From Hyphomonadaceae bacterium ML37 (GTDB lineage: Bacteria > Pseudomonadota > Alphaproteobacteria > Caulobacterales > Maricaulaceae): 64,000 nucleotides of DNA. Shown one piece after another: positions 38,088 to 47,369 of the stretch. Within the stretch, counting starts at the first letter, position 1. Each line of letters starts with the position of its first letter. Location of the stretch: the NCBI GenBank assembly GCA_027627685.1, contig CP091241.1, forward strand, positions 2,604,396 to 2,668,395, given 5' to 3'. The translations under genes were made by a program, and so were the position numbers. Below the pieces are notes generated by a model. It saw only the letters and a list, made by a program, of their open reading frames with translations. It was not told the DNA's origin and searched no databases.

Positions 38088-39689
38088 CTAATCCCCCTCC
38101 CCCACACACAGCCATCGCGTCGGATTGATCACCCGGGCGTGGGCGGTCCAGCCTTCGACGCGCGGACTGACAAGGGCGCGCTGGTTTTCGAAGAAGACCG
38201 GGATGTAGTGGGCGCTGTCGAGCAGCCTCTGCTCGGCCTCAGCCAGCAGGGCGCCGCGCTCTCTTTCGTCCAGCTCGAAATGGGAGCGGGTCAGCAGGGC
38301 GTCGAATTCGGGGTCGGTCCAGCGCGAGTAATTATACTCGCCCGCCGCGCTTTCGGTGACCATGAGATAGCCGTAGGCATCGTCGAAATAGGGCGCCCAG
38401 CCATCGCTGGCGATGTCGAAATCGCCCGCCTGCATCTGGGCATAATGGATCGGCGTGTCGGCGGTCTCGATCTCCACGCTCACCCAGGGCGCGATGGCGG
38501 TCAGATCGGCCTGGATCACCGGGGCGAGGCGCGGCCAGCTGGCCGCAGGCTGGTGGGAGAAGGTGAGCCGCAAGGGATTGTCCGGCCCCCAGCCGGCCTC
38601 GGCCAGCAGCGCCCGGGCGGCGATGCGGCGCGCCTCCATGGGCTCGTCCGCCTGGCTCATCCGCGCCGGGCCGGTGCGTCCGGGCACGTCATCGGGCATG
38701 AACTGAAACGCCGCGCGGTCGGCGCCGGCCAGCACCTGATCGGCGATGAAATCGCGGTCGATCGCCAGGGCCACCGCGCGGCGCGCCCGCACATCGTCAA
38801 ACGGCGGCCGGGCCGTGTTCAGCGTCAGCATGCGCAAAACCCGGCCCGGGACCGAGCGCACCAGATCCGGCGCCTCGCGGCGCAGGAAGGCGTCATTGCT
38901 GGCGAGATAGTCCGTGTTCAGGTCGAGCTCTCCATTGCGCACCCGGCGTTCGGCGGCGGCGGCGTCAACAGTGGGGTAGTAATACACCGTGTCGATGCAG
39001 GCGGCGTCCGCTTCATGGAAGGCTTCATTGCGCACCAGGCGGATATGTTCAAACGAGCGCCAGGACGCCAGCCGATACGGCCCGCTGACCACCATGTTCT
39101 CCGGCCGCGTCCAGTGCTCGCCATGCTCGGCGATGACCTGCAGGGGCACGGGCACGGCGGTGCTCTGCATCAGCACGTCAAGCAGGTAGGGGGCGGGATA
39201 AGCCAGCGTCAGCCGCACGGTGCGCGGGTCGATGGCCTGCGCCCCCAGCGCCTCGGGCGGCGCCTCGCCGGCATTCACCGCCGACGCATTCTCGATGGAG
39301 AACAGCAGCGCTGGAAACGGGTTGAGCGTCGCCGCGTCGAGCGTGCGGCGCAGGCTGCCGACCACGTCATCCGCCGTGATGGGCTGGCCGTCGGACCAGC
39401 TCGCCGCGCGCAAATGAAACACCCATTCGAGGCCATCCTCGCTGACGGTCCAGCTGTCCGCGAGACCGGGGACCGGCCGCCCGTCGGGGCCGGGCTGGGC
39501 CAGGCCGAGGAAGAGATCATAGATGATCGCCTGCTCATTGGTGATCAGCGCCCGGTGCGGATCGAGCGTGCCCGGTTCAATCGTATTGCCGCGATGCAGG
39601 ACCGCGCCATCATCGCGTGATGGCTGTCCGCAGGCGGCCAGCGCCAGACAAAGCGCCGCGGCGGCGGCCCGACAGGTCCAGTGGGTCAT
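38088..39689 (-). CDS. Oligopeptide-binding lipoprotein (OppA family), orphan
   Basis: The 533-residue lipoprotein has a LAAC lipobox (Cys20) and the SBP family 5 layout: HRGNTIEPGTLDPHRALIT at the start, LADSWTVSEDGLEWVFHLR, the SGPYRLASW hinge, RARRAVALAIDRDFI, and a C-terminal lobe with FDIASDGWAPYFDDAY. It binds peptides or similar solutes in the periplasm for an ABC importer. No permease or ATPase genes are adjacent, so it is an orphan; some orphan OppA-like proteins work with peptide importers elsewhere or in sensing. Confidence 0.9.
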   Translation of the reverse strand: MTHWTCRAAAAALCLALAACGQPSRDDGAVLHRGNTIEPGTLDPHRALITNEQAIIYDLFLGLAQPGPDGRPVPGLADSWTVSEDGLEWVFHLRAASWSDGQPITADDVVGSLRRTLDAATLNPFPALLFSIENASAVNAGEAPPEALGAQAIDPRTVRLTLAYPAPYLLDVLMQSTAVPVPLQVIAEHGEHWTRPENMVVSGPYRLASWRSFEHIRLVRNEAFHEADAACIDTVYYYPTVDAAAAERRVRNGELDLNTDYLASNDAFLRREAPDLVRSVPGRVLRMLTLNTARPPFDDVRARRAVALAIDRDFIADQVLAGADRAAFQFMPDDVPGRTGPARMSQADEPMEARRIAARALLAEAGWGPDNPLRLTFSHQPAASWPRLAPVIQADLTAIAPWVSVEIETADTPIHYAQMQAGDFDIASDGWAPYFDDAYGYLMVTESAAGEYNYSRWTDPEFDALLTRSHFELDERERGALLAEAEQRLLDSAHYIPVFFENQRALVSPRVEGWTAHARVINPTRWLCVGEGD

Positions 39690-39770
39690 GACAGACTCCC
39701 TTTGCGCCAGACTGGACGCAGCTCAAGGGCGCAGCAAGAGCGAGGAAGCGCGGCGAGGCATGCCAGGACA

Positions 39771-39801
39771 TAAAACCCCCCGGAACGCCGGTTCCGGGGG
39801 G
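39771..39801 (-). terminator. Terminator of the second TonB receptor
   Basis: On the minus strand: an 11-bp perfect stem (CCCCCCGGAAC paired with GTTCCGGGGGG), GCCG-type loop, then TTTTA, starting 24 bp after the receptor stop. Confidence 0.85.
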
Positions 39802-39824
39802 CCTCACGTTCCGGCGAGCCGGCC

Positions 39825-42644
39825 TTAGTAAGTGAACTGGAACCCGAACAGGGCGGTCCAGCCGTATTCCTCGTACTGGGAGCTCAGATTGCGTCCGCCC
39901 TGATTGACCACGGCGACGAAGGGCTCGTCACGCAGGTTCTTGAATTCCAGGAAGGCGCGCAGCTGCTCGGTGAAGCGGTACTTGACCGAGATGTCCAGGC
40001 CGAGATGGTCCTGAGCGAAGCGGTCGATGCCGTCCCCGCCCTCATTGATCCCGTCCAGGAAGCGGTCGCGATAGGTGGCCGCGGCGCGCAGGTCCAGCGG
40101 TCCGTTTTCATAGCCCAGCACCAGGCTGGCCACGTTCTGCGCCTGTCCCGGCACGGTGATCGTGCGGCCATCGGGAAGGGTCACTTCGGAGTCCACCCAG
40201 GTGTAGTTGGCCGAGACGATCAGGTCCGAGAGGGGTCCCGGCAGCATGGTCAGGGCCTGCTGGTAGTTGAACTCGATCCCGAGGATTTCAGCGTCATCGA
40301 GATTGATGAAGGTCGACACTTCATCGAAGGTCACGCCGTTGACGACGGTGTTGTCGAACGTGGTCTCGCCGATGAAGTTTTCGATGCGCTTGTAGAACAG
40401 GTTGGCCGACAGCACCGAGTCGTTGTTGGGATAGTATTCGAACGCCAGATCGAAATTGTCCGCCTGGGCGCGCACCAGATCGGGATTGCCCGCCTCGCCT
40501 TCGACATCGCCGCCGGAGCGCTCGATGGCCACGCGCGCCGTCGCCTGCTCCGGGTTCGGACGGACGATAGACGCGAAATAGGCTGCGCGGCCGATCAGCC
40601 GGTCATTGAACGCGTAGCGCAGGTTCACGCTGGGCAGCCAGTCGGTGTAGCGATTGTCGGCGGTGATCTGGGACACCAGCACCGTATCATCGGCGTAGAA
40701 CACGCCATTGACCGTCTCGCCACCCTCGATGATGTCGACCTGGTTGCCGGTGGAGGTGAAGTCGGTGCGCTCGACCCGCACGCCGTAGACAATGCGCAGC
40801 GCATCCACATCCAGCGTGTGCATCAGATAGCCGGCGAACACGTCTTCCTGCGCCGAATAGGTCTCGGCATTGCTGTCGATGGCCGTGTCGATGTCGTTGA
40901 TGTCGAACTGGCTGCGATTGTTGTTGAAGAAGGTGCGGATCGCCGGACCGTCCACCGCCGGACCGAACGGCGCCAGCGAATAGTCCACCTCTCCGAGGAA
41001 CTGGGACAGGAACAGATCGCCGCCCGCGAAATCCTCAAAGAAGGTCACATCGGCCTCAAAGCCCTTCTCGCGCAGGCGGATCGCGCCGCCGAACTTGATC
41101 GAGCCCGGGCCGCCGAACAGATAGGTTTCGCGTTCGGCGTTGAAGTCGAATGACCACTCCTCGTCGCGGCTCGCGCCATCGACCAGTTCGAACCCGTCGA
41201 ACTCATAACCCGAGGCGTCATTCCAGGCCGCCGACGCGTCGCCGTCGAGGGAGATGCGCGGCAGCTCGCCATTGCGCGAGTCGATGGTGAAGGCGCCGGC
41301 GTCGAGCTCCTGGACGAACACGCTGTACAGCGCGTTGTCCTCGATCTCTTCCGCCTGCGAGTACGCGGCCTGGGCGTCGAAGGTCCACAGGCCGGCGGTG
41401 CGCTCGCCGCCCACCGCCACCGAGTAGATGCGCTGGATTTCCAGACGGTCCTTCAGCTCGCGCTCGATCTCGATCTCGTCGCCCGGCTCGGCGCGGATGA
41501 TCGCGGTATTGCCCGCGCTGGACGGATCCAGCACGCCGTCCTCGAACGGGATCACCGCCGTGGTGCGGTATTCCTGGTCGGAGAAGTCGGAGTACAGCGA
41601 GCGCAGGTAGATGCGGGTGTTGTCATCCGGCGCAAAATCGAGATTGAGCGCGAAGGTCGTGCGCTCGCGCTCGACCAGATAGTCGCGCAGCTCCACTTCC
41701 AGCGGGTAGAAGGCCGGGTTGGTCTCCCATTCCGCGCCGGTCTCGAAATTGTCCGACCCAAACGGGCGGTTCTGATGCGCCAGCGACGCCGCGATCCCGA
41801 AGCGGCCATCGGCGAACTGGTCGGCGAAGGTCAGCGAGCCGCGATACCCGGTCTCGTCCACCAGATCGGTGTAGATGCCCGCCGCGTTCAGGCGCACGAG
41901 GCGGTCATTCCGGCTCAGGCCCGAGAGCGTTTCAATATCGATATTGCCGCCGACCGTGTCGCCGTTCATTTCCGGGGTCAGCGTCTTGGAGATGGCGATG
42001 GATGACAGGATTTCGGAATCGATCACGTCCAGCGGCACCTGGCGGTCGCCCGCCTCCGGCGAGGGCAGGCGCACACCGTTGAAGCTCGACGTCACGAAGT
42101 TCGGATCCAGGCCCCGGACAGACACAAAGCGGCCTTCGCCCTGGTCGTTGAGCACGTTGACGCCCGGCGCGCGGCGCGCCGCCTCGGCGACGTTCTCGTC
42201 CGGGATGGCCCCGATGGCGTCAGACGACAGCACCGTGAGCACCGAGTTCGACGAGCGCTGGCGATTGATCGCGCTGGTGAGCTGGCCGCGCTGGCCGATG
42301 ACCAGCACGTTGTCGGTGACTGACAGGTCCGCGCCGATGCGGAAGCTGGTTTCAACCGTCTCGGTTTCGGTCGAGAGCACCACGCCGCGCGTCATGTCCT
42401 CCGCGCCCAGATAGCTCACCACAACCGTGTAGTCGCCCGGCCGCACATTGGCGAAGCGGTAGGTCCCATCCTGTTGCGTCGTCGCTGTCTGGCCGGTCTC
42501 GACGATCCGGATGATCGCGCCCTGAAGGCCGATCGTACCCGTGGCTTCGGTCACCCGCCCGGTGATCTCACCGGCATTGGCCGCTGCGGCGGTCGCGAGC
42601 GCCAGCGCGGACGCGGCCCCAAGCATGCGTGCAAGTCGTGTCAT
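39825..42644 (-). CDS. TonB-dependent outer-membrane receptor with carboxypeptidase-like N-terminal domain
   Basis: The 939-residue receptor has a signal peptide (to about residue 23), a CarboxypepD_reg-like domain (ITGRVTEATGTIGLQGAIIRI, about residues 25-105), a plug (AARRAPGVNVLNDQGEGRFVSVRG) and a barrel ending FGFQFTY. It is clearly a paralogue in type of the receptor at 22-25 kb (same DQGEGRF plug motif). GGGGG precedes the ATG at 42644. The gene is monocistronic, ended by a terminator, and lies beside the orphan oligopeptide-binding lipoprotein gene, which suggests peptide uptake as one option. Substrate unknown. Confidence 0.9.
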   Translation of the reverse strand: MTRLARMLGAASALALATAAAANAGEITGRVTEATGTIGLQGAIIRIVETGQTATTQQDGTYRFANVRPGDYTVVVSYLGAEDMTRGVVLSTETETVETSFRIGADLSVTDNVLVIGQRGQLTSAINRQRSSNSVLTVLSSDAIGAIPDENVAEAARRAPGVNVLNDQGEGRFVSVRGLDPNFVTSSFNGVRLPSPEAGDRQVPLDVIDSEILSSIAISKTLTPEMNGDTVGGNIDIETLSGLSRNDRLVRLNAAGIYTDLVDETGYRGSLTFADQFADGRFGIAASLAHQNRPFGSDNFETGAEWETNPAFYPLEVELRDYLVERERTTFALNLDFAPDDNTRIYLRSLYSDFSDQEYRTTAVIPFEDGVLDPSSAGNTAIIRAEPGDEIEIERELKDRLEIQRIYSVAVGGERTAGLWTFDAQAAYSQAEEIEDNALYSVFVQELDAGAFTIDSRNGELPRISLDGDASAAWNDASGYEFDGFELVDGASRDEEWSFDFNAERETYLFGGPGSIKFGGAIRLREKGFEADVTFFEDFAGGDLFLSQFLGEVDYSLAPFGPAVDGPAIRTFFNNNRSQFDINDIDTAIDSNAETYSAQEDVFAGYLMHTLDVDALRIVYGVRVERTDFTSTGNQVDIIEGGETVNGVFYADDTVLVSQITADNRYTDWLPSVNLRYAFNDRLIGRAAYFASIVRPNPEQATARVAIERSGGDVEGEAGNPDLVRAQADNFDLAFEYYPNNDSVLSANLFYKRIENFIGETTFDNTVVNGVTFDEVSTFINLDDAEILGIEFNYQQALTMLPGPLSDLIVSANYTWVDSEVTLPDGRTITVPGQAQNVASLVLGYENGPLDLRAAATYRDRFLDGINEGGDGIDRFAQDHLGLDISVKYRFTEQLRAFLEFKNLRDEPFVAVVNQGGRNLSSQYEEYGWTALFGFQFTY

Positions 42645-42704
42645 GAATGCCCCCGTACAGGGCGCCCGATGCACCCGATCGGAGCCAGACCATAGTCGGC
42701 GAAT

Positions 42705-42733
42705 TTGACAGCACCGCTTCACGTCGGTGACGG
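42705..42733 (-). promoter_or_regulatory. Weak Pho-box-like repeat upstream of the second TonB receptor
   Basis: On the minus strand, CCGTCAC (42733-42727) and CTGTCAA (42711-42705) are 22 bp (two 11-bp turns) apart; the middle position (GTGAAGC) does not fit. Included only because of the stronger copies at two other receptor promoters. Confidence 0.2.
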
Positions 42734-42798
42734 ATCAATGAACAAAATGGGACACGGCGGGGAAAGACAGACAGTATCTGAGGCCGGCGCCCGGCCCA

Positions 42799-42840
42799 TA
42801 AAAAACCCCGCGCGCCGGATGTAATCCAAGGCGCACGGGG
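42799..42840 (-). terminator. Terminator of the phosphoesterase-like gene
   Basis: On the minus strand: an 11-bp stem with one mismatch (CCCCGTGCGCC with GGCGCGCGGGG) followed by TTTTTTAT, 32 bp after the stop of the phosphoesterase-like gene. Confidence 0.8.
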
Positions 42841-42871
42841 CTGTCAGGCAGGCTGTCTGAGGCTGACGCGT

Positions 42872-43930
42872 CTAGCGCGTCTCGCCGTTCAGAGAGAAGC
42901 GGTAGGCGTGACGCGCCAGCGGCTCGGCGACGCCCGTCTGGTAGGTGTCCACCCAAACCTCGCCGTCATTCGTGACGGTGAACACGCGGAACATCGGCGT
43001 GTGATTGGTCTCGTCTGGGATTTTGGTGCGCTCCAGCCCGGGGATGTGGAAATAGTGCACGCCCTCGATCTCCAGCGAGTGCCGCACCCGGTCCATGTCC
43101 ATGTGCAGATCGCCGGAAATCACCGCGGCCAGATTGGGCTCGGCGACGATCTCGAGGAAGCGCGGGTTCTCCACGCCTTTGTCAGGGTTCTCCGCATACA
43201 CGCCCACCTGCGCGCCATGCACCACCAGGAAGACCGGGCGCGGCGCGGCGGCGCGCACCTGTTCCAGGATCCAGTCAATGCTCTCATCGTTGAACTGGCG
43301 GCTGAAATCGGGTGAGGCCATCACGAAGGTCACCGGCCCGCGCTCCAGCGTGTAGCTGGCCTCGGTCACTTCAGGGTTCCACTGGCCGGCGAACTCCAGG
43401 AAGCGTTCGACCGTATCGCCATGCTCCTCATTGCCCATGATGGGATAGAAGGGCGCGGTCAGCGATTGCAGGGCCGGGGTGACGTTCTCGTACTGGATCT
43501 CCGTGCCCTTGTGGGCGAGATCACCGACGCCGAGCACGAAATCGATGCGGCCCGCTTGCGCCAGCGCGTTCACGTCCAGCACCGCCGCTTCCACGCCGGG
43601 AAACAGCGCGCACGGCTTGGGCTCGGCGTCGCCCAGAACCGCAAAACGCACTGCGATATCATCCTCGGCGACCGTGGCGCCGCTCGGACCGGCAGGATCT
43701 GCCGCAGGGGCCTCTGCGCTGGCAGGCGCGTCGTCCATGGCCGGGGCCGTTTCGGCAGGGGCCGGATCGCCAGCCGGCATGTCCCCATTGGAAGGTGCAT
43801 CCTGAGTGGCGGGGGGCGCGTCCGGAGCGTCCGCCGGCGGCGCGGCGTCCGGCGAGCAGGCGGCCAGGAACCCGGCTGCGGCCAGCGCGCAGGCGGCGCG
43901 AATCCAGGGCATAGAGAGTGTGCGAATCAT
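42872..43930 (-). CDS. Calcineurin-like phosphoesterase-fold lipoprotein with altered active-site motifs
   Basis: The 352-residue lipoprotein (LAAC, Cys25) has a long Ala/Pro/Asp-rich linker (about 27-90) and a metallophosphoesterase-like domain: AVLGDAEP at about 97-104, LGVGDLAHKG near 133-142, IMGNEEHG near 165-171, VFLVVHG and ISGDLHMD. The order matches the calcineurin-like family, but DxH reads DAE and GNHE reads GNEEH, so canonical metal and catalytic His residues appear shifted or lost. It follows the glycerophosphodiesterase gene after 169 bp. Activity is therefore uncertain. Confidence 0.72.
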   Translation of the reverse strand: MIRTLSMPWIRAACALAAAGFLAACSPDAAPPADAPDAPPATQDAPSNGDMPAGDPAPAETAPAMDDAPASAEAPAADPAGPSGATVAEDDIAVRFAVLGDAEPKPCALFPGVEAAVLDVNALAQAGRIDFVLGVGDLAHKGTEIQYENVTPALQSLTAPFYPIMGNEEHGDTVERFLEFAGQWNPEVTEASYTLERGPVTFVMASPDFSRQFNDESIDWILEQVRAAAPRPVFLVVHGAQVGVYAENPDKGVENPRFLEIVAEPNLAAVISGDLHMDMDRVRHSLEIEGVHYFHIPGLERTKIPDETNHTPMFRVFTVTNDGEVWVDTYQTGVAEPLARHAYRFSLNGETR

Positions 43931-44099
43931 GGCGTCGGCTTTCTGTCGTGAGCGTGATGTAGGCCTGCGGGATACCCCATCCGCGCGAAAAACTGAAGCG
44001 CGCCGAGGCCGGATTCGCGCGCTGACCGGCGAGATTTCGGGCAAGCGTTTGAATGCGCAACGACGTTTTTTTCCCGTGGGCGATACCGCCGCCCGTCGC

Positions 44100-45092
44100 T
44101 TATCCCGCCGTGCAGGCCCGGAACGCGGCCAGCGTGTCCTGGCGTTCACTGAGCGCCTCATAGGCGGTCCAGTGGATGTCGGTGGCAATGACCACCACGC
44201 CGCCATCGGCGATGTCGCGATAGATGGAGACATCCCCGCTCTCGCGCACATCAGCATCGATATACCAGAGCGCGCCGAACGCGACCGGGATGTCCGCCGC
44301 ATGCAGCATGTCCCAGATGTCAGGCACGGGTGCACGGTGCACCCCGGTCCAGGCCATCAGACGCTCCGGCGCCACTCCGGCAGCCATCAGCGTATCGAGA
44401 CGGTCCTGATCCTGGACCTCCACCGAAATCGCCACGCGCGGGTCCACGCCTGCGGCGCGGATAGCCTCTTCGGCGGAATAAACAATCACGGCGGCGTAGC
44501 CGATGGCGTCAGCCTCCACCACGGCGGCGGCCACCTCTTCGACGGGCACGCTGGACTTCACATCCAGCTGGACGAAAGCCCGTCCGCGCGCCCAGTCCAG
44601 CACTTCCTCCAGGGCAGGAATGGCGAAGTCCGTCACTGCCCCGTCCTGGTCGACCAGGCGCACATCGGCCAGATCAGCGAAATCCATCTCGCTGACCGCG
44701 CCGGCGCCGTTCGTGGTGCGCTCCAGCGTGTCGTCATGCAGGGCGATGATCACCCCGTCCGCTGTACGCCTGACATCGATCTCCAGAATCATCGGTCCGC
44801 GCGACAGGGTGTAGGCGGCGGTTTCGATCGCGTTCTCCGGATAGCCTGGACCCCAGCCGCCGCGATGGGCGCTGATCAGCGCCGCGCCCTGACTATGCAG
44901 GCAGCGCAGCACGTCCGGGATGATCTGACCGTCCGGCGTCACAGCCGGGATGAGCGGTTCAGGCAAGGCCGCACGGGCGGGCTGCGCCGTCGCGGGCGGG
45001 GCGGGCGCCACGCCCGGCGCGCCTTCGGGCGCCGAGCAGGCCGCGAGCCAGAGGCAGGAGAAGGCGGCGGACGCCTGTAGGATCGTCTTCAT
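44100..45092 (-). CDS. Glycerophosphodiester phosphodiesterase-family lipoprotein
   Basis: The 330-residue lipoprotein (LAAC, Cys19) would hydrolyse glycerophosphodiesters to glycerol-3-phosphate and an alcohol at the cell envelope. The GDPD barrel has ISAHRGG (His76, Arg77), PENAIET (Glu86), LEIDVRRTADGVIIALHDD with Glu104, Asp106 and His119, and LERTTNG. All catalytic and metal residues are present. It lies 45 bp downstream of the TonB receptor, in an apparent operon, suggesting that the receptor imports or presents a phosphodiester. Confidence 0.88.
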   Translation of the reverse strand: MKTILQASAAFSCLWLAACSAPEGAPGVAPAPPATAQPARAALPEPLIPAVTPDGQIIPDVLRCLHSQGAALISAHRGGWGPGYPENAIETAAYTLSRGPMILEIDVRRTADGVIIALHDDTLERTTNGAGAVSEMDFADLADVRLVDQDGAVTDFAIPALEEVLDWARGRAFVQLDVKSSVPVEEVAAAVVEADAIGYAAVIVYSAEEAIRAAGVDPRVAISVEVQDQDRLDTLMAAGVAPERLMAWTGVHRAPVPDIWDMLHAADIPVAFGALWYIDADVRESGDVSIYRDIADGGVVVIATDIHWTAYEALSERQDTLAAFRACTAG

Positions 45093-45137
45093 CGGATCAT
45101 CCTGTCCATGGCTGTGGGTCTGCAGTCGGTCAGAACT

Positions 45138-47159
45138 CTAGAACCGCACTGAAATGCGCACATCAAACGTGCGCCCATAGGTCCCGTCGCCCAGCTTGTA
45201 CTCATACTCGGTGTCGAGAATATTCTTCACCGCGCCCTGCAGGGTGACGGCGTCATTGAGCTGGTAGCGCACCGACGCGTTGAACAGCTCAAACCCCGGC
45301 ATCTCGAAGGTGGAGGGGAAATCTGACAGGAAATCGCTGCGCGCATAACCATCAAAGGTCAGGTTCAGGCGTTCGGTGGCGCGGGCGGTGAAGGCGAAGC
45401 TGAACTCGTGCTCAGGCCGGCCGAACAGCTGCACGCCGGTGGCGGCGATCACGGAACGGGCATTGGTGTAGGCCAGGGTCAGATCGAGCCAGTCGGTCAG
45501 TTGGGCGCCGGCCTCGACCTCGATCCCGTCCATCTCCACCACGCTGGCGATGTTCTGCGGGCTGCTGACGCCGAGCGCCGGATTGAACACCGAGAAAATG
45601 CCATTGTCAGCTTCGCCGATATAACCGGTGACCGAAAGGGAGTAGCCCCCGCCCGGCGAGATGAGGTCGATGCCCGCGTCCACCATCCAGGTCTCTTCCG
45701 GCAGCAGATCGGGATTGCCCTGGAAGGTCGCCGACTGACCCAGCAGCTGGCGCAGGCTCGGCGCCTCGCGGCCCGTGCCATAGGAGGCGCGCAGCCGCAC
45801 GCTTGCCTCGCCGGTCAGGCTCTGGGGCACGCCCCACGACACCGCCGCACGGCCGGTGCGCACGCCGCCGAACAACTCGTTCTCGTCATGGCGCCCGGAC
45901 AGGGAAAGGAACAAATCTTCGGCGATCTGCCAGTTGAAATTGGCGTAGACGCCCAGATTATCGACACTCTCGTCGATCGCCGCGAACGGCGCGCCGCGCA
46001 GGCTGCGGAACTGGGCGCTGTCGCTTGTGTGGTTCACGCCCGCCAGGAAGAACGACTCCGATCCCAGATACGGGCCGGCGCCATCAAATTGCCAGGTGGC
46101 GAAGTACTGGATCTCGCGCCGCTCGCCCACGCTGTCGGACGCGCTGGCGGGCGCCTCGCTCAGGCTGTCCAGGCGGGTGTAGGCGATCTGGCCGTCATGG
46201 ATGAGCCGCCCGCCGAGCGAGTCAGCGGTAAAGCCCGCATTCACGATCAGCTGATCGCTGTCGATATAGCCCTCTGAATCCTGAAACAGGAAGTTGGGCA
46301 GCACAGGATCGCCGAACAGGAAAGCGTTGTCGGTCTCATTCACCGCCTGCGCGAACCGCACGCCGCTGCGCAGCTCCAGGCCCTCGCGCGGGCGATAGTC
46401 GAGATTGAACGAGGCCGTCGTATTGCGATAGCCGTCATCCTCCACATTGCCCGGCGCGCGGCTGGCGATGGAGATGCCGTCGGTTTCGATGAAGGAGACT
46501 GAGGCGGCGTAGCCGAAATCGCCAATCTCGCCCTGCGAGCCGATGCCGGCCTGGACCGTGTTATGCGTGCCATACCCGCCCATCAGGCGGAAGTCCGGTT
46601 CGCCGCGCCCGCGCTTGGTGGTGATGGAGATCACGCCGGCCACCGCTTCGGCGCCGTAGAGGCCCGATTGCGGGCCGCGCAGCACTTCAACCCGCTCGAT
46701 CATGTCCAGCATGACGTGGGAAATGCCGAACTGGTTGGAGAACTCGGACGGATTATTCATTCGTACGCCATCCACCAGGATCAGGGTGTGCTTGGTGGTG
46801 AAGCCGCGCATGCGCACCTGGGTGTTCTGACCGAACCCGCCCGAGCGCGTGACCGCCACGCCCGGCAGGCGCTGCAGCACGTCGTCCAGCACCCGCAAAT
46901 CCTGCAACTCGATATCCTCGGCGGTGAACAGGCTGGCGGCGGACCCCACCTGATCCAGGCGCTGGGGCACCCGGCTGTAGACCGTGATGGTGTCGGCGTC
47001 GGGCGTCTGGCGCACGGGCCGGGCGTCCGTCTCCTCGCCGGCAGCCGCCTGGACGGCGGCCTCGATGGCGGCGTCGGAGTCGGCGAAAGCCCCCGGGGTC
47101 AGCGCGCTCACGGCGATGAGGCAGCTGGCGAAACGAATGGCGGTCTTGAATCGGGTCAT
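45138..47159 (-). CDS. TonB-dependent receptor (BtuB/FepA-like size), organophosphate operon
   Basis: The 673-residue receptor has a signal peptide (to about residue 26), a TonB-box-like stretch (ADTITVYS), a plug (LDDVLQRLPGVAVTRSGGFGQNTQVRMRG, LILVDGVRMN) and a barrel ending TFDVRISVRF. It lacks the carboxypeptidase-like domain of the other two receptors and is of the smaller vitamin/siderophore size class. AGGAGGGG precedes the ATG. Co-transcription with a glycerophosphodiesterase and a phosphoesterase-like lipoprotein, plus a Pho-box-like repeat upstream, point to phosphorus scavenging. No cobalamin riboswitch was recognised upstream. Confidence 0.9.
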   Translation of the reverse strand: MTRFKTAIRFASCLIAVSALTPGAFADSDAAIEAAVQAAAGEETDARPVRQTPDADTITVYSRVPQRLDQVGSAASLFTAEDIELQDLRVLDDVLQRLPGVAVTRSGGFGQNTQVRMRGFTTKHTLILVDGVRMNNPSEFSNQFGISHVMLDMIERVEVLRGPQSGLYGAEAVAGVISITTKRGRGEPDFRLMGGYGTHNTVQAGIGSQGEIGDFGYAASVSFIETDGISIASRAPGNVEDDGYRNTTASFNLDYRPREGLELRSGVRFAQAVNETDNAFLFGDPVLPNFLFQDSEGYIDSDQLIVNAGFTADSLGGRLIHDGQIAYTRLDSLSEAPASASDSVGERREIQYFATWQFDGAGPYLGSESFFLAGVNHTSDSAQFRSLRGAPFAAIDESVDNLGVYANFNWQIAEDLFLSLSGRHDENELFGGVRTGRAAVSWGVPQSLTGEASVRLRASYGTGREAPSLRQLLGQSATFQGNPDLLPEETWMVDAGIDLISPGGGYSLSVTGYIGEADNGIFSVFNPALGVSSPQNIASVVEMDGIEVEAGAQLTDWLDLTLAYTNARSVIAATGVQLFGRPEHEFSFAFTARATERLNLTFDGYARSDFLSDFPSTFEMPGFELFNASVRYQLNDAVTLQGAVKNILDTEYEYKLGDGTYGRTFDVRISVRF

Positions 47160-47313
47160 GGGTCCCCTCCTGGGCCGAATGGCGGGACCGGTTTGCATCA
47201 TTGTTGTGACAGGCGCGCCAAGGCGCCGAAAACTTTCCGTAACGCAAGCGCCTATAACCGCCTGCGCGCCTGCAATACGTTCAGGGGCGGGACCGGCGGG
47301 ACTGCGCCAGGCG

Positions 47314-47335
47314 TCACACGACTGTCACATGACAG
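47314..47335 (-). promoter_or_regulatory. 11-bp direct repeat (Pho-box-like) overlapping an inverted repeat
   Basis: On the minus strand, CTGTCATGTGA is followed directly by CAGTCGTGTGA, matching at 9 of 11 positions, the form of a PhoB box. The same bases also contain a perfect inverted repeat, CTGTCA-CA-TGACAG (47322-47335), which could instead be an operator for the HTH regulator whose ATG is 35 bp away at 47370. Confidence 0.45.
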
Positions 47336-47369
47336 GTAGACAATGGGACCAGCGAGCAAGGAGGCTTCC

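Noticed and set aside
47160-47369. Cobalamin riboswitch before the smaller TonB receptor
   Set aside because: No B12-box-like or stem-rich leader recognised; the region is explained better by the Pho-like/operator repeat.
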